From Pseudomonadota bacterium (GTDB lineage Bacteria > Pseudomonadota > Alphaproteobacteria > Sphingomonadales > SMXR01), in NCBI GenBank assembly GCA_022568115.1, contig JADFFP010000081.1, positions 1 to 6,073 on the forward strand: DNA of 6,073 bases, written 5' to 3'. The notes beneath the pieces were generated by a model. It was not told the DNA's origin, did not search any database, and saw only the letters and a program-made list of their open reading frames with translations. The translations under genes and the position numbers were made by a program. Positions 1-5,575 of this stretch are shown here, piece by piece (position 1 is the first letter of the stretch; every line of letters begins with the position of its first letter).

Positions 1-702
1 TCTCTTTAAAAGCTCCAGCCCCTCCAGCCGGGCCGCGGCGATGGCGACCGCATGTTCAGCCATGCGCCGCTCCAGAGCGGAAATCCAGGTCTCGTCCCTT
101 TGGTTTCCCTGGCCGGTAAGGACCTTGAGACGCTCGCGGGTGGCTTTTTCATAAGCATATAATTGCCGGGCGTGGTCCGGGAAAAGTCCAACCACGATCT
201 GATCGAAAAAACGCCGCCGTTCGGAGGCGCCTTCCTGAAACAGGCGGTCCATCCTGGGGGTCAGCCAGATGATCGAGATATAGGGCGCCAGCGCCGCTGC
301 CCCCGAAAGGCGCATCTCATCCATGACAATCACCCGCCGGGCCCGGCCCTGTACCCCCCCGGACTTGTTTGCATATTCTATCGCACAACCGATCCGGCGC
401 TGTTCTCCCTGGCCGGTAAAAACAGCAGAAACCGCCCACGCCCCGGCGGCGCCGTTGGTGGTAATATCATCAAGCCGGGCGCCCCTTAAGCCGCGGCCCG
501 GGCCGAGGTAGGAAAGCGCCTCCAAAAGGTTGGTTTTGCCGGCGCCGTTTTCACCTACCAAGATAATGCATTTCTCGCCTGGCGCAGAAATCTCAAGACG
601 GGTCGAGGGGTAATTCCTGAACCGGGTCAGGTCGAGCCGGCGCACGGCAACGCCCGGCTTTTCGCTGTGCCGCTTTGGGGTCATTGTTGCTGTTTGGACC
701 AT
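1..702 (-). CDS. recF: RecF, DNA replication/repair ATPase (N-terminal part, cut by window edge)
   Basis: The minus-strand frame is open from an ATG at 702 to base 1 (234 codons), so the C-terminal part lies outside the window. RecF is an SMC-like ABC ATPase that loads RecA at single-strand gaps with RecO and RecR. Seen directly: an N-terminal RRLDLTRFRNY segment (residues 21-31), a Walker A motif GENGAGKT (50-57), then the RecF-typical LGPGRGLR (66-73), and further on WLTPRMDRLF and ERRRFFDQIV, which are characteristic of alphaproteobacterial RecF. The Walker B and signature motifs should lie beyond the left edge. The ATG at 702 gives a somewhat long leader before the conserved start; an in-frame ATG at 684 is an alternative, and neither has a strong ribosome binding site. 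The gene follows dnaN by 62 bases on the same strand, the usual dnaN-recF order. Identification is firm; the exact start is uncertain. Confidence 0.95.
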   Translation of the reverse strand, partial: MVQTATMTPKRHSEKPGVAVRRLDLTRFRNYPSTRLEISAPGEKCIILVGENGAGKTNLLEALSYLGPGRGLRGARLDDITTNGAAGAWAVSAVFTGQGEQRRIGCAIEYANKSGGVQGRARRVIVMDEMRLSGAAALAPYISIIWLTPRMDRLFQEGASERRRFFDQIVVGLFPDHARQLYAYEKATRERLKVLTGQGNQRDETWISALERRMAEHAVAIAAARLEGLELLKR

Positions 703-735
703 GTTTTGCCCGTTTCCGCCCTAAAAACCAGAACC

Positions 736-747
736 GCCCCACGGGGC
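736..747. repeat. Short GC-rich inverted repeat between dnaN and recF
   Basis: GCCCC at 736-740 and GGGGC at 743-747 form a near-perfect palindrome in the 62-base dnaN-recF spacer. On the recF strand a T-run (TTTTT) follows only about ten bases later, so it is a poor intrinsic terminator. It may be a weak attenuating or processing hairpin, or chance. Confidence 0.3.
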
Positions 748-764
748 ACTGATGATGTGCGCCA

Positions 765-1877
765 TCACACCCGCATCGGCATCAGAACATAAAGGGCATC
801 TGCATCCCCGGAATCCCGAATCAGTGTCGGTGACGCTGAATCAGCCAGCTCCATATTTACAGTATCCCCTTCGATCTGGTGCAGGATGTCCAGAAGGTAG
901 CGGGCATTGAAGCCGATCTCCATCGGCTCGGCACTGTAACTGACACTCACCTCTTCGGTCGCGGTGCCACTTTCCGGGCTGTTGACGGAAAGAACTATAG
1001 TGTCTTTTCCAAGGCTCAGTTTAACCGAACGGGTGCGCTCGGTGGAAATGGTCGAGACCCGATCAACCGCCTCGGCCAGGACATGGCCGTCGACACTCAG
1101 TTTTTTCTCGTTGGCGGTCGGTATGACCCGTTTGTAATCGGGAAAAGTCCCATCAATCAGCTTGGAGGTCAGGACGGTCGAATCGAAGGAAAATTTGATC
1201 TTGGTGTCGGAAAGGGCGATTTTCACATCGCCGTCAAATTCCTCGATCAGCTTGCGCAACTCTGAAACCGTCTTGCGCGGGATGATCACCCCCGGCATCC
1301 CCTTGGACCCCTTGGGCGCCTTGGTTTCAACCCGGGCCATGCGGTGCCCGTCGGTTGAGACCGCCCGCAGCAGTTCCTTGCCGTCATCGACAACGTGCAG
1401 ATAAATACCATTCAGGTAATAGCGGGTTTCTTCGGTTGAGATGGCGAACCGGGTTTTATCCATCAGTTTCTTCAGGCTCGCTGAAGTAAGGGTAAATTTG
1501 TGCGGCATATCGCCTTCGGACATGACCGGAAAATCTTCCTTGGGCAAACCCGCCAGATTAAAATCAGAGCGCCCGGCCTTGATCTGGAGCCGGTTACCTT
1601 CACCGAGCTTCAATTCAATTTGAGCCCCCTCAGGCAATTTTCTGACAATGTCAAACATGGTGTGGGCGGGCACTGTGATGGCGCCGCCCTTTTTTATATC
1701 CGCCTCGGTTTTTTCAACGATCGACAAGTCCAAATCGGTGGCGGTCAGGGAAATAATCCCACCCTCCGCTTCGATCTGGACATTGGATAAAATCGGAATG
1801 GTATTCCGGCGTTCAACAACACTTTGGACGTGCCCCAAAGTCTTCAGAAAATTACCTCGTTCGATGGTCAGCTGCAT
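765..1877 (-). CDS. dnaN: DNA polymerase III sliding clamp, beta subunit
   Basis: A complete 370-residue protein, the usual length for the bacterial beta clamp. The dimeric ring encircles DNA and tethers polymerase III and other clamp-binding enzymes. The start MQLTIERGNFLKTLGHVQSVVERRNTIPIL is typical, so only its first part is quoted as evidence: MQLTIERGNF and RNTIPILSNV. Three clamp domains can be assigned roughly to residues 1-120, 128-250 and 255-370. Seen motifs include STDGHRMA (174-181), FPDYKRVIP (245-253) and the C-terminal YVLMPMRV (363-370), which forms part of the hydrophobic pocket that binds clamp-interacting peptides. A GGGAG ribosome binding site at 1889-1893 lies 11 bases before the ATG and supports this start; the stop is TGA. 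The gene lies 267 bases after dnaA and 62 bases before recF, all on one strand. No truncation or oddity is visible. Confidence 0.98.
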   Translation of the reverse strand: MQLTIERGNFLKTLGHVQSVVERRNTIPILSNVQIEAEGGIISLTATDLDLSIVEKTEADIKKGGAITVPAHTMFDIVRKLPEGAQIELKLGEGNRLQIKAGRSDFNLAGLPKEDFPVMSEGDMPHKFTLTSASLKKLMDKTRFAISTEETRYYLNGIYLHVVDDGKELLRAVSTDGHRMARVETKAPKGSKGMPGVIIPRKTVSELRKLIEEFDGDVKIALSDTKIKFSFDSTVLTSKLIDGTFPDYKRVIPTANEKKLSVDGHVLAEAVDRVSTISTERTRSVKLSLGKDTIVLSVNSPESGTATEEVSVSYSAEPMEIGFNARYLLDILHQIEGDTVNMELADSASPTLIRDSGDADALYVLMPMRV

Positions 1878-2031
1878 GTGTCAGCCCGCTCCCTTTTTTG
1901 TGTGAGTTACAACGGCTCCAAAACCCCTGTTCTGTGTGGTTTTTAGAGCAAAATTTATCGCGTTATTTCCCCATGAAAATGTGTCTTGGCACATCATATG
2001 CGATTTTGCCGCTTGAGAATAGCAAAATATG

Positions 2032-2065
2032 GGGTTTTTGCCACGTTTTTTATGGCCAAAAACCC
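2032..2065 (-). repeat. Long inverted repeat (hairpin) downstream of dnaA
   Basis: GGGTTTTTGCC at 2032-2042 pairs with GGCCAAAAACCC at 2054-2065 apart from one bulged base, leaving an 11-base loop. It lies about 80 bases past the dnaA stop. On the dnaA strand the stem itself ends in AAAAACCCC and no T-run follows, so termination is doubtful. Its arms resemble those of the hairpin at 3908-3933 on the other side of dnaA. It could be a transcript-stabilising hairpin or a pair of protein binding sites. Confidence 0.5.
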
Positions 2066-2103
2066 TGCTTTTTATGCATTTTTCAACGGCTCTGAAGGGA
2101 ACC

Positions 2104-2131
2104 GGCCGGAGGGTAAAAAGCCCTCCCGGCC
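2104..2131 (-). repeat. Stable GC-rich hairpin just after the dnaA stop
   Basis: GGCCGGAGGG at 2104-2113 and CCCTCCCGGCC at 2121-2131 form a ten-pair stem with one bulged base and a seven-base loop. It begins 13 bases past the dnaA stop on the dnaA strand. There is no T-run after it in that direction, whereas on the plus strand a run of six T lies six bases past the stem (2138-2143). It may protect the 3' end of dnaA mRNA or pause transcription rather than act as a classical Rho-independent terminator. Confidence 0.5.
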
Positions 2132-2144
2132 CTGAAGTTTTTTG

Positions 2145-3497
2145 CTAGCCTTCCAGAAGGTGCGAGAGGCGGTTGAGATCGTCTTCGAGGGTGCTGTCGG
2201 TGCGCCTCAAGTCGTCAATTTTACGCACCGCATGCATCACCGTAGTGTGGTCGCGTCCACCGAATTTGCGGCCAATCTCCGGCAGTGAGCGGCTGGTCAT
2301 CTGTTTGGCCAGATACATTGCCACCTGCCTGGGGCGGGCGATGTCGCGGGCGCGCCGGGCCGATAAAATCTCGGAAAGCCGCAGGTTATAATAATCAGAC
2401 ACCTGGCGCATAATCTCGTCGATGGTGACCTTGCGGTCGTTGGCCCGGAGCAAATCCTGGAGTACACTCCGGGTCATATCGATGGTGACCAGCCGGCCGG
2501 TCAGCTCGGTATAGGCAACCACCCGGTTGAGCGCCCCTTCCAGCTCGCGCACGTTGGAGGTGATTTTGCTGGCGAGAAATTCCAGAACATCCTTGGGGAT
2601 CTGGACGTCGTCAAAATTCTCCGACTTGGTCTGAAGAATTCCCAGGCGCAATTCGTAATCGGTCGGGTGGATATCGGCCACCAGCCCCCAGCCGAGGCGC
2701 GAGCGGATGCGTTCCTCAATGCCCGCCAGGTCGGTCGGCGAGCGGTCGGCCGAAATGATCACCTGGCGGCGGTTATCGATCAGGGCATTGAAGGTATGGA
2801 AAAATTCTTCCTGGGTCGATTCCTTGTTGGCGATGAACTGGACGTCATCGATCATCAAAAGTTCGACCGTGCGGAACTGGCGTTTGAACTCGACCGTGGT
2901 CTTGCTGCGGATCGCGGAAATAAACTGGTACATGAACTTTTCCGCCGACAAGTACATGACCTTGCGCCCGGGATGCAGCCGGGTCACCTCAGAGGCGATG
3001 GCATGCATCAGATGGGTTTTGCCAAGGCCCACGCCGCCGTGCAAAAACAGCGGATTGAAGAGCACTTGTTCGCTCTCGGCGGCCCGCCGGGCCGCGGCAT
3101 AGGCCAGCTCGTTGGATTTGCCGACCACGAAGGAATCGAAGGTATAGCGCGGGTCGAGGACACTGCCGAAGCTGTCGGTCAGAACCCCTTTAGCGAAAGC
3201 CTTGCCGGCCCCGGCGGCGGTGCCGAAACCTGGATCAGCGGCGGTTTTTTTATCCACCGTAATATCTACGCTGAAAACCTTGGCGCCTTCGCGTTCCCAT
3301 AACTCCTTGATTCGGTCAGCGTAATGACGCCGCACCCAATCCCGCACAAAAGGCGTCCGGGCCGAAAACAGCACGGTGCCATCCTCAATATTCTTAAAGT
3401 TCAGGTTTTTGATCCAGGCGTTGAAAGCGTCGTCCCCGATCTCGGCCCTCAAAATGGATTGAATTCTATCCCACTCGGTAATTTGTTTCTCAGTCAT
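2145..3497 (-). CDS. dnaA: Chromosomal replication initiator protein DnaA
   Basis: A complete 450-residue AAA+ ATPase that binds DnaA boxes and opens the replication origin when ATP-bound. Domain I covers about residues 1-80 (self-assembly and helicase contact), followed by a short linker to about 115. Domain III runs from about 116 to 335, with Walker A GGVGLGKT (154-161), Walker B LLMIDDVQF (213-221), the SRLGWGL segment whose R267 matches the arginine finger, and sensor 2 NVRELEGALNR (315-325). Domain IV (about 345-450) carries the DNA-binding signature GGRDHTTVMHA (413-423). A TAA stop lies three codons upstream in frame, so the ATG at 3497 is well fixed. The AGGAGGGGAG stretch at 3511-3520 ends 13 bases before the ATG, a rather long spacing. 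The gene lies 742 bases after rpsT and 267 before dnaN on the same strand. All key residues appear intact. Confidence 0.98.
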   Translation of the reverse strand: MTEKQITEWDRIQSILRAEIGDDAFNAWIKNLNFKNIEDGTVLFSARTPFVRDWVRRHYADRIKELWEREGAKVFSVDITVDKKTAADPGFGTAAGAGKAFAKGVLTDSFGSVLDPRYTFDSFVVGKSNELAYAAARRAAESEQVLFNPLFLHGGVGLGKTHLMHAIASEVTRLHPGRKVMYLSAEKFMYQFISAIRSKTTVEFKRQFRTVELLMIDDVQFIANKESTQEEFFHTFNALIDNRRQVIISADRSPTDLAGIEERIRSRLGWGLVADIHPTDYELRLGILQTKSENFDDVQIPKDVLEFLASKITSNVRELEGALNRVVAYTELTGRLVTIDMTRSVLQDLLRANDRKVTIDEIMRQVSDYYNLRLSEILSARRARDIARPRQVAMYLAKQMTSRSLPEIGRKFGGRDHTTVMHAVRKIDDLRRTDSTLEDDLNRLSHLLEG

Positions 3498-3848
3498 ATT
3501 GTCTTAAAAGCTCCCCTCCTGAGGGATTTGTTGCAAACCCCCGGTCTTTGGACACCCGCTTCTTCTAAAAGGGCGTCCGGGCATTTCTTATTCGCAAGAA
3601 ACTGGCTTTATTCCGCTTAATTGTTCATCGTCAGGTCAGAATTTTCAGGGTTTTCCCGTTAAACCAACCGTTGATAAACTTTTTCCGGTAATTTAGGGCC
3701 TGATTGGCGGGTCTGCCTTCAATTTCCCGCAGCATGCGCCCTACCCGGCTTCCGGATTTGGTCTTTTAAGCCTTTTTGAATACCTGTATTTCTTGCTCTC
3801 CCCAGAAAACGCACTATCCCTCGCGCCTTCCAAACCTTTTTCGGTATT
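3498..3848. other. Upstream region of dnaA, no gene
   Basis: No credible gene is present in these 351 bases. The region presumably includes the dnaA promoter and leader, but no convincing sigma70-type hexamer pair was found. The only DnaA-box-like sequence seen is CGTTGATAA at 3669-3677, two mismatches from TGTGGATAA. No TTAA-7 nt-TTAA CtrA site was found. The ribosome binding stretch for dnaA lies at 3511-3520. Confidence 0.5.
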
Positions 3849-3899
3849 ATCGGGGGCTGGCCGGAAACTTAGCGGCAGTTTTTTGCCTATCCCCCCGAT
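3849..3899. repeat. Inverted repeat with perfect 8-base arms upstream of dnaA
   Basis: ATCGGGGG at 3849-3856 and CCCCCGAT at 3892-3899 are perfect inverted copies. Inside the loop, GGCA at 3874-3877 can pair with TGCC at 3884-3887. The element sits directly past the terminator-like hairpin at 3908-3933 on the dnaA strand, about 350 bases before the dnaA start. No function is known to me; a leader RNA structure or operator are both possible. Confidence 0.45.
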
Positions 3900-3907
3900 C
3901 TTATGCC

Positions 3908-3933
3908 AAAAACCCTTGAAAACCAAGGTTTTT
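3908..3933 (-). terminator. Terminator-like hairpin, possibly bidirectional, between rpsT and dnaA
   Basis: CCTTG at 3914-3918 pairs with CAAGG at 3924-3928 around a five-base loop, and flanking A and T runs (3908-3912 and 3929-3933) extend the stem with one bulged C. Read on the minus strand it is a CCTTG hairpin followed by GGGTTTTTGG; read on the plus strand it is followed directly by TTTTT. It would end a transcript entering from the rpsT side before it reaches dnaA. Confidence 0.5.
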
Positions 3934-4077
3934 CGCCATTTTTGTTGCCTATGTGATTTGATTCGACACCAAATCAATCCCCTGCAACACCCATAACAGG
4001 GATAAGATACCCAGACTATTGGAGCCTGACAATAGCCCAAAATGAAATATCAGGAAATTTTTTCCGATTGTTATGGC
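3908..4077 (-). ncRNA. Candidate small RNA or structured leader between rpsT and dnaA
   Basis: This stretch begins about seven bases past a promoter-like pair (4084-4111) and ends at the terminator-like hairpin 3908-3933, giving about 170 nt. It holds several hairpins: GGAAA-3 nt-TTTCC (4053-4065), CTATTG-8 nt-CAATAG (4016-4035), alternatively CCTGA with TCAGG (4025-4054), ATCCCCTG with CAGGGAT (3977-4003, one bulge), and TTGATT with AATCAA around 3959-3978. The only reading frame of note (99 codons, 3741-4040) is Cys- and Trp-rich and looks non-coding. I do not recognise it as 6S RNA or another known family. It may be an independent small RNA, or an attenuated leader of dnaA. The call is an inference from layout only. 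Confidence 0.35.
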
Positions 4078-4083
4078 TTTGTG

Positions 4084-4111
4084 GGGATAGGACATACAAA
4101 ATCTGGGTCAA
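4084..4111 (-). promoter_or_regulatory. Putative promoter upstream of the rpsT-dnaA intergenic RNA candidate
   Basis: On the minus strand, TTGACC (4106-4111) is separated by 16 bases from TATCCC (4084-4089). The -35 is strong and occurs as CTTGACC, a form common in alphaproteobacteria; the -10 is only partly matching. Transcription would start near 4077 and run toward dnaA. Confidence 0.45.
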
Positions 4112-4121
4112 GCGTTGTTTG

Positions 4122-4158
4122 AAAAAAAAATTCCCGATCAGAAAAATAATTTTTTCGG
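4122..4158 (-). terminator. Probable intrinsic terminator of rpsT
   Basis: On the minus strand CCGA followed by an A-run (from 4158) can pair with a T-run and TCGG (ending 4134), and after GAA comes a run of nine T (4130-4122). It lies about 80 bases past the rpsT stop and just before the putative promoter at 4084-4111. The stem is AT-rich and weak except at its base, but the long T-run supports the call. Confidence 0.5.
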
Positions 4159-4176
4159 ATCAAATCTACCTATACG

Positions 4177-4213
4177 CGCACAAAGGGCAGGGCTAATGAA
4201 GCCCGTACGTGCG
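4177..4213. repeat. Nested hairpin in the rpsT 3' region
   Basis: GGGCT (4190-4194) and AGCCC (4200-4204) form a perfect five-pair stem with a five-base loop, and CGCAC (4177-4181) with GTGCG (4209-4213) can close an outer stem. It starts about 27 bases past the rpsT stop on that strand. There is no T-run directly after it, so it is more likely a 3' UTR structure than the terminator. Confidence 0.4.
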
Positions 4214-4239
4214 AATCAAATAAAAAAAGAAGGAAAAGT

Positions 4240-4506
4240 CTAGGAAGCCAGGGAATTGATTCGGTGCTCAAGCCTGGAAATCTTCCTCGAGGCGGTGTTG
4301 CGGTGGTAAACGCCCCTGGTCACGCCGCGGTCAATCTCGGGCCGGGCTTCCTTGAACGCTTCCAGGGCGGCTTTTTTGTCGCCGGCTTCAATCGCCAGCT
4401 CGACCTGCTTGACGTGCGTGCGAATCCGCGAACGGCGCTTGCGGTTGACCTCCATACGGCGGTCATTGCTCCGGATACGTTTCTTTGCTTGCGGCGAATT
4501 TGCCAT
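4240..4506 (-). CDS. rpsT: 30S ribosomal protein S20
   Basis: A complete 88-residue, Lys/Arg-rich protein of the usual S20 length. S20 binds 16S rRNA early in assembly of the small ribosomal subunit. Seen: the N-terminal [17 protein letters not shown], the central [20 protein letters not shown], and the C-terminal [19 protein letters not shown], all matching the S20 pattern of a basic three-helix bundle. An AAGGT ribosome binding site (4513-4517) lies six bases before the ATG; the stop is TAG. A clear promoter lies at 4560-4588. Its position between enoyl-CoA hydratase and dnaA is the conserved arrangement in many alphaproteobacteria. S20 genes are commonly autoregulated through the mRNA leader, but no such element can be recognised in the short leader here. 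Confidence 0.97.
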   Translation of the reverse strand: MANSPQAKKRIRSNDRRMEVNRKRRSRIRTHVKQVELAIEAGDKKAALEAFKEARPEIDRGVTRGVYHRNTASRKISRLEHRINSLAS

Positions 4507-4559
4507 GTTTTTACCTTAAGTCCCAGGTTCTCAAATAAGTCTTTCATCAAGGAAGGGGC

Positions 4560-4588
4560 TGTATACCGGCCTCTTTGAGCCCGGTCAA
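4560..4588 (-). promoter_or_regulatory. Sigma70-type promoter of rpsT
   Basis: On the minus strand TTGACC (4583-4588) and TATACA (4560-4565) are separated by exactly 17 bases. Transcription would begin near 4553, giving a leader of about 47 bases before the rpsT ATG. The -35 lies about 66 bases upstream of the leader's end and only a few tens of bases past the echA stop, so rpsT is probably expressed independently of the hydratase gene. Confidence 0.75.
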
Positions 4589-4614
4589 CACCTTAAAGGA
4601 TGGCCCGGCAAAAA

Positions 4615-5391
4615 TTATTTGTTTTTAAAGCGTGGTGAGCGTTTGTCGATAAAGGCCGCCATCCCCTCTTTTTGATCATCGGTGGCGAACAGCGCATGAA
4701 ACACCCGGCGTTCATAGCGGATTCCTTCACTTAGCGACATTTCGTAAGCGCGGTTGATGGCCTCTTTGGCGACCATGACCGAGGGCAGCGAAAGCGAGGC
4801 GATGCCCTGGGCGATCTTGAAGGCTTCATTCTTCATGTCTTCCAGCGGGAACACCCGGCTGACCAGCCCGCAGCTTTCCGCCTCAGTGGCGTCCATCATG
4901 CGCCCGGTCAGGATCATGTCCATGGCTTTTGATTTGCCGATGAAGCGGGCCAGGCGCTGGGTGCCGCCGGCGCCGGGGATCACCCCCAGCTTAATCTCCG
5001 GCTGGCCGAACTTGGCATTGTCGGCACAGACGATAAAATCACACATCATCGCCAACTCACACCCGCCGCCCAGCGCATAGCCGGCGACCGCGGCGATAAT
5101 CGGCTTTCTGACGCGGGTCGCTTCTTCCCAGTTGGCGGTGATAAAGTCTTCGAAAAAAACATCCATGTAGCCTTTGGCGGCCATTTCCTTGATATCCGCC
5201 CCGGCGGCGAAGGCCTTGTCGCTACCGGTCAGCAAAATAGCGCCGATCTCCTGGTTCGCTCCCAGATCGCGGAGGGCTGCCGTCAATTCATCCATCATTT
5301 CCCCATTGAGGGCGTTCAGCGCTTCGGGCCGGTTCAGGGTGACGACGCCGACGCGGTCTTTCTTGTCCAGAAGAATAGTTTTGTAAGCCAT
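4615..5391 (-). CDS. Enoyl-CoA hydratase (crotonase family)
   Basis: A complete 258-residue crotonase-fold protein. It probably adds water to trans-2-enoyl-CoA to give 3-hydroxyacyl-CoA in fatty acid beta-oxidation; it is expected to be cytoplasmic and hexameric, as is usual for the family. Seen: the CoA-binding/oxyanion segment [10 protein letters not shown] (61-70), the [15 protein letters not shown] block (104-118) with catalytic-type E112 and oxyanion G109, and [20 protein letters not shown] (128-147) with E132. E112 and E132 correspond to the two catalytic glutamates of rat mitochondrial hydratase (E144, E164), so true hydratase activity is likely rather than an isomerase or an inactive paralogue. 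The C-terminal [23 protein letters not shown] is also typical, quoted here as [11 protein letters not shown] and [15 protein letters not shown] ribosome binding site (5398-5402) lies six bases before the ATG; the stop is TAA. Its place beside rpsT-dnaA is conserved in alphaproteobacteria. The chain-length preference cannot be read from sequence. Confidence 0.95.
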   Translation of the reverse strand: MAYKTILLDKKDRVGVVTLNRPEALNALNGEMMDELTAALRDLGANQEIGAILLTGSDKAFAAGADIKEMAAKGYMDVFFEDFITANWEEATRVRKPIIAAVAGYALGGGCELAMMCDFIVCADNAKFGQPEIKLGVIPGAGGTQRLARFIGKSKAMDMILTGRMMDATEAESCGLVSRVFPLEDMKNEAFKIAQGIASLSLPSVMVAKEAINRAYEMSLSEGIRYERRVFHALFATDDQKEGMAAFIDKRSPRFKNK

Positions 5392-5449
5392 GGTCTTTCC
5401 TCAAACTTTGCTCGGTACGGGTTGCCTTTCCTACCTCTTGCGGCCTCTC

Positions 5450-5474
5450 AAGAAAAGGGTTTTTTTATAAACCC
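5450..5474 (-). terminator. Intrinsic terminator of the minus-strand gene ending at 5477
   Basis: On the minus strand GGGTTT (5474-5469) pairs with AAACCC (5462-5457) around a six-base loop, followed at once by TTTTCTT (5456-5450). It begins two bases past the TGA stop at 5477-5479. GCGGCC at 5440-5445 and GGCCGC at 5487-5492 form a possible outer stem. This separates the unidentified upstream gene from enoyl-CoA hydratase and supports the reality of that gene's 3' end. Confidence 0.6.
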
Positions 5475-5476
5475 GC

Positions 5477-5575
5477 TCAGGAAAGGGGCCGCAAACTGAC
5501 GGTTACCTCAAGCGGTTCGGTAGCGGAAAAGGCCAGGGTCAGGTGTTCCTCATCGATCTGGTCAACATGACGGTG
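5477..5575 (-). CDS. C-terminal remnant of an unidentified protein (5' part missing)
   Basis: About 33 codons of a minus-strand frame end at a TGA (5477-5479), reading VDQIDEEHLTLAFSA and then PLEVTVSLRPLS. I do not recognise the protein. The composition is that of a normal soluble protein, the codons resemble those of neighbouring genes, and an intrinsic terminator follows directly. Further upstream (from about 5585) the same frame stays open only as the exact antisense of the SppA-like gene and becomes Pro/Gly/His-rich, which looks like a shadow. The real gene therefore seems to be cut at about 5560-5588. The right boundary given here is approximate. It could be a broken gene, or an intact gene joined to foreign sequence by assembly. 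Confidence 0.4.
   Translation of the reverse strand, partial: HRHVDQIDEEHLTLAFSATEPLEVTVSLRPLS

Larger units (their letters stand above)
1878..2144. other. dnaA-dnaN intergenic region, no gene
   Basis: This 267-base AT-rich gap holds no credible coding sequence. It contains two hairpin-forming inverted repeats described separately (2032-2065 and 2104-2131) and a small palindrome ATGTG-6 nt-CACAT at 1979-1994. It must contain or transmit the signal for dnaN expression, but I see no convincing -35/-10 pair; the best is TTTTCA-16 nt-TAAATT on the minus strand, which is weak. The length suggests that dnaN may have its own promoter in addition to read-through from dnaA. Confidence 0.5.

Noticed and set aside
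1979..1994. ATGTG-6 nt-CACAT palindrome as a CRP/FNR-type site upstream of dnaN
   Set aside because: The CRP consensus needs eight bases between TGTG and CACA, here there are six; the match to FNR is also poor.
1898..2095. A 65-codon plus-strand frame in the dnaA-dnaN gap
   Set aside because: It has no ribosome binding site, an odd Cys/Phe-rich composition, and runs through a hairpin; not a credible gene.
3250..3258. TTATCCACC, one mismatch from a DnaA box
   Set aside because: It lies inside dnaA and encodes the VDKK residues; single isolated near matches are expected by chance.
2667..3302. A long (211-codon) plus-strand frame opposite dnaA
   Set aside because: It is an antisense shadow of the highly conserved dnaA coding sequence.
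3741..4040. A 99-codon minus-strand reading frame in the rpsT-dnaA gap
   Set aside because: Its product is rich in Cys, Trp and Arg, matches no family I know, lacks a clear ribosome binding site, and spans two of the predicted hairpins; it looks like chance.
3498..4239. Replication origin between rpsT and dnaA
   Set aside because: The AT-rich stretch near 4118-4160 is suggestive, but no perfect DnaA box and no cluster of near matches was found; many alphaproteobacterial origins lie elsewhere.
3960..4262. Three GANTC sites (3960-3964, 4213-4217, 4258-4262) as cell-cycle methylation control of dnaA
   Set aside because: They are far from the dnaA start and not clustered; the number is unremarkable for this length.
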